Shown here piece by piece: positions 45,612 to 56,916 of a DNA stretch of 64,000 bases (the first letter of the stretch is position 1; every line of letters starts with the position of its first letter). Made by a program: the position numbers and the translations under genes. Under the pieces are notes generated by a model that made no database searches, was not told the origin of the DNA, and saw only the letters and a list, made by a program, of their open reading frames with translations. Source of the stretch: Diphasiastrum complanatum. Its lineage: Eukaryota > Streptophyta > Lycopodiopsida > Lycopodiales > Lycopodiaceae. The DNA lies in contig CM055093.1 in NCBI GenBank assembly GCA_029204225.1, positions 48,122,354-48,186,353 of the forward strand, read 5' to 3'.

Positions 45612-48600
45612 ATGGCTTCAATGAGTTCATCTTTGTTGGAACCAAGTGAAAGATTGTCCACTTCAAACTATTCAATTTGGAAGATGAGGATGGAGTCCAT
45701 CTTGGTCCTTCAAGACGTGATGGACATAGTTCTTGGCCTTGAAGAAGAACCACAAGTTCTTCAAGAGGTTCAAAAATACAAAAAGAGAGCTAGGATGGCT
45801 CTACACTACATTAAGATGAATGTCTCTAATGAGATGTTGAGGGAGATAGGTACTTGTAGAATAGCCAAAGAAGCTTGGGATTTTCTCAAGACTATTTACG
45901 AGGCTAAGAACACCTCTAGGCTCCTCACTCTTAGAAATCAAATCTTTCAAAGTAGCCAAAAGAGTGATGAGAGTGCATCTAGTTATGTTTTGAGAGTAAA
46001 AGATATTCATAGAGAGCTTGCTTGCATTGGTGATTCCATCAATCAAAATGAGCTAGTCCAAGTCAGTCTCAATGGCTTGAGAAGTGAATTTGATAACCTT
46101 GTCCAATCCTATGCCATTAAGGAGGAGCTACCAAGTTTGGAGGCTCTCCAAAGTGTGCTAATTTTTGAAGAATCAAGACAAGAGTACAAGCTCTTGAGGA
46201 TGGGCAAGCTTTCTCTCACTCATAATGATGGCAAAGCCCTCTTTGCCAAGGACAAGCACAAAGGGAGGAGCAAGAACCAATTTCAACAATCCTCAAGCAA
46301 GGACAAAGCCAAATCCAAAGACAAAGATGAGGATGAAGATGATTCCTCTAATGCTTCATCATCCAAGCTCAAAAAGAAGGAGATCAAGTGCTTTTATTGT
46401 GGCAAGAAAGGCCATTATGCCACCAATTGCTTCAAGAAGAAGAATCAACTCAAGCAAGCCAACATCACCAATGACAAGGAAGATACTATTGCAAGTGATG
46501 GAGAGGGATCTTTTATGGTCTGTACCTTCTCATCCACTCCTTTCAAGAAGGATGGCTTATGGTATATTGATAGTGGAGCCTCTTCACATATGTGTAGCTC
46601 CAAGGATTCTTTCTCTTCTATTGCACCTTATGATGGAGTCAAGAAATCAATATACACTACAAATGATTTTGAATGTCCTATTAAAGGCGTAGGGAACATT
46701 CCCTTGAAGCTTGCATCCTCTGAAGCTCTTTCTCTTTCTAAAGTTCTTTATGTGCTAAGCTTACTAAGAATCTCATTAGTGTTGGCCAATTGCTTGATAA
46801 TGGCCTTGATTAAAATTCAATGTTGATACTTGCACTATCAAGAAGAATGATGAGATACTTGCATTAGGATCTAGATTTGGAGGCATCTATAAAGTAGATC
46901 CAAATGAATATGTGAATGCTTGTAATGTTGCTCTTGTGAACAAGCTCTCTATGGAGGAATTATGGCATAGGAGGTTGGGACATCCCAACTACAAATCCAT
47001 GCTCTCTATGATCAAAGAAGCCAACGCTATTGGCTTGCCAAAGTCATTCTCCAAGAAGATCAAGCCTTGTGAGGCTTGTGCTATTGCTAAATCTCACAAA
47101 ACGCCATTTACAAGATCTTCTATCAAAAGCAAGAATCCTTTGGAGTTAATCCACTCAGATGTGCATTTCTCATCAACTATAAGCAAGGGAGGAGCCACTT
47201 GTTTTGTTACTTTCATTGATGATTTCACAACATTCACTTGGATATATCTTCTTGCTTCTAAATCTATGGTGTTTGATCATTTCCTTATTTTCAAAGCTTA
47301 TGTAGAGAAGCAATTCTCATTCAAGATTAAAGTTCTTAGATGTGATGGAGGTGGTGAATATATCTCCAATAAATCTCACGATTTTTGTGAGCTTGAAGGC
47401 ATCAAAAGAGAGTTCTCTTGTGCCTATTCTCCATCTCAAAATGGAGTGGCCGAGAGAAAGAATAGATCTCTATGTGAATGTGCAAAATCTATGAGAATTG
47501 AGGCATCTTTTCCCAAAGATTTTTGGGAGAGAAGCCATTAACTGTGCAAATTATCTTTGCAATAGGCTCCCACATATAGCTCTTGGAGGAAAGTCACCAT
47601 ATGAAATCTTATATTTGAAGAAGCCTAAGGTTGATCACCTTAGAGTTTTTGGATGCATATGCTTTGCCCATATTCCCTTGGAAACAAGGAAGAAGGAAGA
47701 TCCTAGTGCATGCAAAGGGATCATGGTCAGATACTCATCCACCAAAAAGGCCTATAGAGTCTTTGTACTCTCTACTTCTCAAGTTATTGAAAGTAGAGAT
47801 GTTGTCTTTCATGAAGATTAACATTCATCTTTTGAAGAGGCCGAGATCAAGAAGTCTATAAATGCATCACCTATTATTGATTTTGAAGACAATTATGATC
47901 TGATGGGGTCGATAATTGAAGAAGAATGTCCTCGGATTTTCTCACCAAGAAGATCCATGAGAGATAGATCCGAGCCTAAGAGGCTCTCATATGTTGACAA
48001 AGGCAAACAGGTGGATCTTGATTCTACCTAATTATGTTTTTTATGTCTCTCATGAAGAGCCAAAGAATGTACAAGAGGCACTCAATACCAAGGAGTGGTA
48101 TGATGCCATGAAGCAAGAGTATGATGATCCTCCATCCAACAAGCATGTGATTGGTTGCAAGTGGGTATTTCGGATCAAGTTCAATCATGATGGCACCATC
48201 AACAAGTATAAAGCAAGATCGTGTGCCAAAGGATTAGTTCAGATCCATGGTCTTGATTATGAGGAGACCTTTGCACCCGTTCCAAAGATGGTGACAATAA
48301 GAATTCTTATTTCTCTTGCTTGTTTCTTTAAGGGGAAGGTGTTCCAATTAGATGTATCCAATGCTTTTCTAAATGGTTATCTGTAGGAGGAGATCTATAT
48401 GGAACAACCTCAAGGATTCATCAAGGATGAGTTCAAAGTGTGCTTGCTCTTCAAAAGTCTTTATGGACTCAAGCAAGGACCAAGATCATGGTATTCAAGA
48501 CTTAATTCTTTCCTTATCTCACTAGGATTTACTCTTAGTGACTATGATCCTTCCATGTATCTAAAGTTTGTTGATAGTAATATTGTCATTCTTCTAATTT

Positions 48601-49560
48601 ATGTTGATGACATTATTCTTTGTGGCAGTTGTATCAAGCTAGTTGATGAAACTAAGCTAGCACTTGGATGTGAGTTTAAAATGTAAGATCTAGGAGAAAT
48701 ACATTACATCCTAGGCCTAGAGATTAATTTTTATGAAGATCATATTTATATATACCAATCTAGATATGCTCACTCTTTGTTGAAAAAATTCCATATTGAA
48801 AATTCTAAGAGCATAGATACTCTGATAAAACAAACTGTAAAAAATCCTAATAAAGGTGATGAAAGATCCTTCAAGGACATCACACTTTTTAGGAGTCTTG
48901 TAGGCTCCTTGATTTGGCTTACCATTACTAGGCCCGATTTAAGTTTTTGTGTGCATGAGTCAATTTATGCAAGATCTTAAGATTCATCATTGGAACATGG
49001 CCAAGAGGATTCTAAGATATGTATCTTCATCTTGTGATTATGGTCCACTTTATAAAAGTGAAGATCTATCCATTGTTAGCTACTCGGATTCGGATTTTGC
49101 AAGTGACAAGATGGATCGAAAGTCTATTACTGCATACACTATCTTTCTTGGAGGCAATCTAATATCTTGGCTTTCCAAAAAGCAAGATACTATATCTCTC
49201 TCTTCATGTGAGGCCGAGTACAAAGCACTCACTACAACCACCAAAGAGGTGCTTTTGATCAAGAGATTATTATTGGAGCTAAAGTGCATCAAGGAATATG
49301 ATCTACCAATGATCAAGTGTGATAATATCTTGGCCCAAGCTCTTGCCAATAATCCCATATTTCATGCAAGAAGCAAGCATATAGAAGTGGCACACCATTT
49401 TGTGAGAGAAAAGCTTATTGGAGGAGAAATCTATTTGGAGCATGTCAACTCGTCCTCTTGTATTGCTAATCTACCCACCAAGCCTTTGAGCAAAAGTGCT
49501 TTCATCAAGCATAGATCTAATCTTGGAGTTATATCAAGATCAATGCTCAAATCTTCATAG
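45612..49560 (+). pseudogene. Copia B2 gag-pol polyprotein, broken
   Basis: Sister of B1. Gag opens at 45612 and stays open for 404 codons through the knuckle CFYCGKKGHYATNC and the protease WYIDSGASSHM, both intact here. Integrase (46912-47541) keeps GHPNYKS, HSDVH, RCDGGGEY and NGVAERKN. RT keeps YVDDIILC near 48600, and RNase H runs to 49560. Lesions: 1-nt loss near 46752 (shared with B1), another near 46810, a 1-nt insertion near 47526, stop at 47819 (shared), frameshift near 48028, a 33-nt deletion near 48127, stop at 48384, stop at 48684 (shared), and a deletion near 48950. It cannot make a full polyprotein. Confidence 0.92.
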
Positions 49561-49578
49561 ATAATTTTTTAAGAGGAG

Positions 49579-49759
49579 TGTGAAGAATTGAAAAAGATTA
49601 TCTATGTTAGATATAGGAGTCTTATGTTTATTATATCAAGCATCTAGGTGTAGGATGTTGATAGACCAAATTTGGCATAGATGGCAAATCACCCATTTCC
49701 ACTTGTAATGCCACTATTTAGCCAAAATAGAGTAAGAGGCTAAACTCGTGCCAATTAGG
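49579..49759 (+). repeat. 3' LTR of copia B2, truncated
   Basis: Begins TGTGAAGAATTG after TAAGAGGAG and matches the first 180 bp of the B LTR, stopping at CCAATTAG. Gypsy G2 gag sequence follows at once, so the LTR was lost by deletion after insertion. Confidence 0.88.
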
Positions 49760-50096
49760 GTTAGCTTCCTTTTATTTTTTTTCTTCTTAGACTATTGGTA
49801 TGCCTCAGCTTCCAGCTCGTCGAAAAACTGCTTTTTCCCAGCTGGTAGCCCAAGTTGTGTGAAATAATAGCTTGTAATTGATGAAAAAGATTTTGCATTT
49901 GGTTATCATGTTGTTTATGGCTTTGATGCAGTTCCAGAACCGCCTTGCCCAAAGTTTGCAATAGCTTATCAAAATCGAACGAGCCATCACTATCTGGTGA
50001 TGTCGGATGAATGTCAGTGTTCCCCCCATCACTCCCGGGTGATGCCGGGTGAATTTACGTGCCCCTCCCCCCCATCAAAACTTCATCTTTATCCAT
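49760..50096 (-). pseudogene. Gypsy G2 gag N-terminal fragment
   Basis: On the minus strand from an ATG at about 50096, frames read MDKDEVLMGG, then SDGSFDFDKLLQTLGKAVLE and QMQNLFHQLQ, a helical region like the start of gypsy gag. It is on the same strand as the G2 knuckle and protease on the other side of B2, which suggests B2 split this gag. The reading is broken by stops near 50050. Family assignment is by context. Confidence 0.5.
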
Positions 50097-50990
50097 TTGC
50101 AGGTGAAAACTGAAAAATTAAAAAAAATTACGTTCAGGTATTATCATTACGGGTATAATTATTCATTAATAAAGTAATGTCCCAAAAAACATAGATTTTA
50201 ATAGCCCCACGTGCTTATTGAAATTATGCCAATGAATTTTGCAAACGGATTGTAAGCAATAATATGCCGAGAAAACCATATCGATGCACAAAAATCTAGT
50301 TTAGACAATTACTTAAGCTATCACGATGCAACTTAAAATTAATTGCCTTTGCATTTCCGTAGTCTATAATGACTAAAATGCTCATGGAAATAGAGAAACA
50401 AAAAGTGAAAAAAAAACCATTAATTAACCTCTAGCCAGCCAACCCCCTTTTCACCTACCATGTTGTTGGAATTTAATCTAACACCTACTCATCCCAACAG
50501 CCCTTTTTCCTTCTCTGATTTTTACTCTCTCAAATGAAACCTGCAGAAAACGAACTGTTTTTTAACAGTCTGCATATTTGAACTAATTGTCTTAACAGTC
50601 TGCATATTTGAACTAATTGTCCACAGGCGAAAAACCCGACACCTAACACTGTCGCTTCCTTTTTCTTTCCTGAGCAACTAAGTGTTTAGCGACACTTATG
50701 TAAGTTGTTTTTGGCCCATTTAGGCACTTCCAAAAAAGTGACACCTTTTGTGAAAAAATGCAAAAAATGCGAAACTGCATTTTCACGTGCAGTTTCTGAC
50801 AGGCGACAATTAGGGCAAAAAGCGACACTGCATTTCTACATGCAGTTTCTGACAAGCGACAAAAGGTGAAAAACCCGACACTGCAGTTTTACATGGGATA
50901 CTTCACAGGCGACACTCTACACAAATACATATTATTCCATGTACAGACTGTCTACGTCTTCACGCTCCAATAGCAACTGTCTAATTAGGC
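50097..50990. other. Non-coding stretch with small tandem repeats
   Basis: No gene recognised. Poly-A and poly-T rich. A 30-bp unit is tandemly duplicated at 50562-50621 (TTAACAGTCTGCATATTTGA start). Further on, a roughly 53-bp unit recurs about three times between 50765 and 50930. It may include the LTR of gypsy G2, but no end could be set. Confidence 0.5.
50765..50930. repeat. ~53-bp degenerate tandem repeats with ACTGCA...TGCAGT arms
   Basis: Units contain GCGAAACTGCATTTTCACG, GCGACACTGCATTTCTACA and CGACACTGCAGTTTTACA, each followed by GCGACA-type words. Within units ACTGCA and TGCAGT face each other around 6-8 bp, so short hairpins are possible. Confidence 0.65.
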
Positions 50991-50999
50991 AGTTAATCG

Positions 51000-51627
51000 G
51001 CTGTTAAGCAATCTTGTAAATGTAAAGCTAGAATAATACAAGATCTTCTAGCTACTATAGATGTAAATGTGCGATTGAAGATATCATAAGAAAAGTGTCA
51101 TCATAAGTCATCTGACAGAGATTAAACGACCAAAACGGGTCTTACAATAGCTGACTCCTAAGAGTTAGTGATCATAGAGAGATATATATATATATTCAGA
51201 ACGTTAGCAATTGTTTTGAATTTGTAAGTAGGATCATGCGCTTATCAGCATGATTGTATTGTGATCTGATCGTTGTCATTATACAGATTCGCTATCGTTC
51301 TGCATCCTTTTTGCATTCTTGTTGAATGATAATTCTCACTCTTACACAAACACTATTGTCAGAGAATTGTATGGCTATCTCTGACGTCTAAATTGATTCT
51401 ACATTCTCTTCATACCAGGTTATCAGAATTAGAGGATTGCATGGCTGTCTCAGATGCCTAATAGTTTTTTTGCAATCTCTTTATCACAACTGTCTAAGAC
51501 TCCTACACTAATAATCTGATTCAATGCAAAAGAACGGCTCATAAACTCCATTCTCTAAGTAATCCCCAATCCTATTATTAAGAATTTTTGTTTCATCAGT
51601 TGACATCAATCAAAATGTCAACAGATG
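51000..51627 (+). repeat. Probable 5' LTR of truncated copia E
   Basis: Sequence upstream of a perfect primer site at 51628, with a TATATATATATTC stretch near 51183 that could be a promoter and duplicated GGCTATCTCTGACG-like words near 51370 and 51442. No second LTR exists here, so the left end is a guess. Confidence 0.4.
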
Positions 51628-51639
51628 TGGTATCAGAGC
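51628..51639 (+). other. Primer-binding site of copia E (first of a cluster)
   Basis: TGGTATCAGAGC. A partial TGGTATCAG follows at 51672-51680 and a second full TGGTATCAGAGC at 51694-51705. Confidence 0.75.
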
Positions 51640-51812
51640 TGATAATTTACATTCCATCGCATCCCACAAAGTGGTATCAGTTGAGTCCACAAGTGGTATC
51701 AGAGCCACAGGTTTATTAGATCACTAGAGTCTAGGACTTATAATAGAACTTAATACGTTCTAGTTCTATAGAGTTGGTTCATTCAGTTTGTGTTCCTCTG
51801 CCACTCAATTAC

Positions 51813-52250
51813 AATGGAAGGTTGAACCTCAGAAATCTGCTTGATCAACAAATTCAACGGAGATGACTTCCACATGTGGAAGTTTAAGATGAGGATGATC
51901 TTGATCGAGAAGGAACTTTGGGGATACGTAAACAGTTCAATAGCCGAACAACTTCCAGCTTGGAAAGCAAAGGATGGCAAGGCTCTTGCCATTGTATCTC
52001 TAAACCTAAAAGACACTCAAATCGCTCATGTATCCAACTGCACCACTTCCAAAGAAGCATGGGATACACTTAAACCATCTACGAGACCTCAGATGTTTCC
52101 ACTCGTCTCTTCTTGAGGAAGAAGGTACTGACACTCAGATTAAGTGAAGGCTCCTCAGTCAGCGACCATCTGAATGAATTCAAATAGTTGCTAAACCAAC
52201 CGGCTACAATAGGTCCGCCTATCTCAGATTAAGACTCTAAATTTGTTCCT
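51813..52250 (+). pseudogene. Copia E gag fragment
   Basis: Frames read INKFNGDDFHMWKFKMRMIL, WGYVNSS, ALAIVSLNLKDTQIAHV and CTTSKEAWDTL, then after a frameshift near 52075 LFLRKKVLTLRLSEGSS and DHLNEFK. This is a copia gag of the DUF4219/UBN2 type, of the lineage close to element M rather than A-D. A stop lies just after the upstream ATG at 51813. Knuckle and pol are missing. Confidence 0.8.
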
Positions 52251-53040
52251 TCAATAGTTCACATTTTGAAATTACCATCTTTGAAAAATTGTGAGTATTC
52301 TAAAATAAAAACAAACAAAAAACATCATTGAAGCCTCATATAGTATCTCATAGCTATGTTGAGATATTATCGTTTGCATAACAAGTATCATGAGCACATA
52401 TATATTAGTCTACCAAAGGTTGTATCACCATAGCGCCATGCAACTATCATTATGAGCAGTTGGCAACAACTAGTAAATCGTTGAGACTGACACATGCATC
52501 GTTAGAGAAGCTTTATTCACTTCTGATATTTACAGAGCTAGCGGATAGAACAGAGTTTCATGGAACAGATCGGCGGAGGCCAGGTTCAGTTAGAACTGTA
52601 GCACGTAGAGATGGTCGCAGTCAAGATGGAGCCATCATCGCATTGTTATCATGCTCATTATGTAAGTAGATCCTCAAAAGGTAATGCGGATCTCTAGCCA
52701 GATAGAATCCGCTGTCCAGTGGCCCATTCACCTTTAAAAAATGTATCAATCACATGTGAATCGTTGCTACAACAACTCTTGGTAACTGTTTGTTGTCCGA
52801 ATCAATATGAAATGCAAAGTGATAGGTCTCATACCTGTAGTGATATTCATAGTTGCCCTTGGGCCAGCACCTACATGTCGATGCTTCCAAATGTGTTTTT
52901 CGGAAGGAAAAATGTAGTATCGATCTATAGTCATCATAGTATCATGTAAGACTATTTTCTTTCCAGCAAAGCACGCAAACCAATTTTTCTTAGAAGTATA
53001 CGATCATTCAACCATTTAGTAGATAGATTTTATACCCTAG
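52251..53040. other. Unassigned stretch
   Basis: No gene or repeat end recognised. Short frames at 52460-52669 and 52719-52949 lack motifs. Confidence 0.45.
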
Positions 53041-54117
<1,077 letters not shown>

Positions 54118-54194
54118 TACTTATGATACTATCATTGAGGTATGTTCCATTAATAGAGTAAACTTTAAAATAAAGAGAGACGTTGATCATTGAG

Positions 54195-54425
54195 GGAGAG
54201 AGTTAAAATAGCAATGATTGACTTATACAGTGCTTTCTAATTTTTGATGGTACCACGTGTGCTCAATTCTAGAATTATCGGGCCGTCTTTCTTTTACGAG
54301 CCCTTTGAGTGCTCTTAAGCAACTTTATCTTTGTATTTGCTTATTAGTGTGAATATACAGTTTGGAGAGTGCAATTCTGTTGTCTTGTCTTGTTGCACTT
54401 GACGTTGTGCTGTGGTGATTGATTC
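54195..54425 (+). repeat. Partial 3' LTR of copia F
   Basis: Follows the purine-rich TGAGGGAGAGAG. It is repeated in inverted orientation at 56690-56915. It lacks the last roughly 30 bp, breaking off after GTGGTGATTGATTC. Confidence 0.75.
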
Positions 54426-54499
54426 GGTCAGAGGTAGACTAGTCAGGTGATCTTTCAATTAGAGTCAAGTTACATCTTTTTCTTCTATAGTGATATGTA

Positions 54500-54863
54500 G
54501 GTCTAGAACCTATCAAGAAGCATATGCAGCTACTCTTCTAGGTCTAAGATTCTCAACTCATCCATTCTCTTTTTGTCATCTAGTAGAGAGATAGAGGCAA
54601 TGTTGCACATAGAATGATCTCTCTCTCCATGAGTTCTAGAAGGCCTCTTGTAGTATAAATAAGGTGGCTTTGTAAACTTCCATTTCATCCATTTGATGTG
54701 CAATGATAGTTAGATTGTAATGAATGTTCTTGCCTTGTTGCTAACTAGCTTGCCAATGTTTTCCATCACATTGTTTTTGGATTAGAAGCTAGTTTAGTGT
54801 GCAATCATTCATTCTCTTGATCCTTTGTACTTGCTACAGATTCACACATGTGAAAACCTCTCC
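54500..54863 (+). repeat. Possible LTR of another copia-type element
   Basis: Contains TATAAATAAGG near 54655 and TTCACACATGTGAAAACC near 54841, and is followed by TGGTATCAGATC (54864-54875), one base off the standard primer site. Boundaries are unknown and no coding part follows. Confidence 0.4.
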
Positions 54864-54875
54864 TGGTATCAGATC

Positions 54876-56666
54876 TTGAATAGGAGAATACACATCTAAT
54901 CATTGCTTTGTGAAATGGAATGATTTTTCATCATTGTTGGTGTCATTTTGCCTCTTAGTAGCACTCAATTTTAAGCTAACAAGTTCCACTCTCTTCGTCA
55001 TCTAATGATGCATCTTTTACATTGATTTTAGAGCTGTACGACTTGCTGTAGCAGCACGTGTGAAGGCTCTAATCAAGATTGAGGGGTGTCTATGTTACTT
55101 TTCATCTTTTCCATCCGTGTTGCATATGAATGGAGAGCTAATCAAGTGTAGATTGTGATGCAAATTTCTCACCCTCCAAATGTCTCTTTATAAACTCGCT
55201 ATATTTGTTCTTGAAAATATCCATGAAAGTATTTTATGGTCCTCTTTCAAGACCTGCAGAGACGCAAGTAATGCATGACATGTCAACAAAAACTGGCAAG
55301 GTATGAATTGTAAATAACGATATTCTAAATGAAAATTGAAATGTACACTTGGAATGCCGCCAATCGCCATATGTTATTTTCTGATTCAACACTAAACGTT
55401 CGATCATTTGTATATGAAATTTTGTTCATCAAAGTAACACTCAATCGTTCCAAATTTTCACCCTTGATGATTTCAGGCCAACCGTGATGTCAGAAATAAA
55501 AAATAATGACCTACAATTTTTGCTTACCAGGCCACCCGCCACTTTTCCGCCAAATTGAAAGCCAAATTGATGTCGCCTCCTGAAATGCTCCTTGTCACCA
55601 ACTCCTAACTACGTGCCCAATGGAATGGTGAAATCACTCTTGGCATGCTCCGGACACTTTCTCCGTGACAATCACTCTGTTTTGACGTACCGTACTTGTA
55701 GGTACAGTCAGGGTGCTCTTCGTTTGGAGGCTATAGCCTTTCATTTGGCCCAAATAGGCTAAAGGAGGTAAAAATAGGGGCACTTTAAGTCTTTGAACTG
55801 TCTTTTCACCTTGAAGGGACTTCACTCTTCACCAACTTTAGAACCCAACTCAAATTTCAGGATGAATATTTTTAAAGAAGTTGTGTCTTCTGCACTTCAG
55901 GCCCTTTCAAATGAAGTTCAAGTTGGAACTCAACAAATCCAATGGTTACTTGATATGTGACGGCCTAGATCACTCCTTGACCAGTCGATTTCAGGCGTTG
56001 ATCACTATCACTCCAGATCCAACGACTCGCCCTCCTCTTCATGCGCAACCACCGCCCCCGCAGCCGCTGATCACTTGGAGACACTACCCTCCTCCTTGCT
56101 CTAGCTGCGCGCGAGCGTCCAGGGCTTTCCATGTTTGGCTTCAGCTATGGTGAAGGGTTTTAAACCCTCTTTCCTGCTCTTTAGAATCTGACCATGCTTC
56201 CAAACCTGTGCGCGGCTGCCCACGGCCAATTGATAGACTACTTCCCACACTAGGACGCCCAATTGCATACTTTCACAACTGCGAAAAAGGTTATGAACTG
56301 AGAAAGATCTGAGTTGCTACTCCTCCAAACCCTGGCTGTCAAGGAATACAACTTTCTTGAAACTTTCTTAGCCCTTGTCTCTGATTTTCAGCAGTTCTGA
56401 ATCAGATTGAGGTCGCCCTACTATCACTAATCCATAGCTTCAAAACGTTTTCAAAACGATCAAGGATTAATTGCACACAAGTCACAAACTCCAAGTAGCC
56501 TTCCTAGGGAATTTCGGACTTCCATTTTTGGTTGCTTTCTGATTCAACTGACAATTCCCTGTCTCTGAATCCTTTTACAGTTTCGAGCTATTTTGTGCTT
56601 CCCAGCCAGCAAACCATCGTGAATTCACAGCTCTCCATTCCTGTCCGGTGATTGTAGCCACCAAGG
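54876..56666. other. Unassigned stretch, GC-rich patch at 55980-56160
   Basis: No gene recognised. A 90-codon frame at 55881-56153 includes a Pro-rich part over the GC-rich patch but has no motif. The right part (down from 56666 on the minus strand) is probably the leader of the element whose primer site is at 56667. Confidence 0.45.
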
Positions 56667-56678
56667 GCTTTGATACCA
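56667..56678 (-). other. Primer-binding site of the inverted copia F-type LTR
   Basis: On the minus strand this reads TGGTATCAAAGC, one base off the standard site, and is preceded by the inverted LTR at 56681-56915. Confidence 0.65.
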
Positions 56679-56680
56679 AG

Positions 56681-56915
56681 TTGAGAATACAGTTTAAAAC
56701 TCGATTGAATCAATCACCACAACACTACGTCAAGTGCAATAAGACAAGACAACAGAATTGCACTCCCAAAAACTGTATATTCACACTAATAAGCAAGTAC
56801 AAAGATAAAGTTGCTTAAGAGCACTCAAAGGGCTTGTAAAAGAAAGACGGCCCGATAATTCTAGAATTGAGCACACGTGGTACCGTAAAAAATTAGTAAG
56901 CACTGTATAAGTCGA
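56681..56915 (-). repeat. Inverted partial LTR (copia F type)
   Basis: Reverse complement of 54208-54425, with the missing LTR end present here. It meets copia D gag at the shared word GCAATGAT near 56915, a microhomology joint. Confidence 0.8.
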
Positions 56916-56916
56916 T

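Noticed and set aside
50765-50930. CRISPR-like array
   Set aside because: The units are degenerate and continuous without distinct spacers, and the context is eukaryotic.
55881-56153. Pro-rich 90-codon frame in a GC-rich patch
   Set aside because: No start context, domain or conserved neighbour; base composition alone explains the frame.
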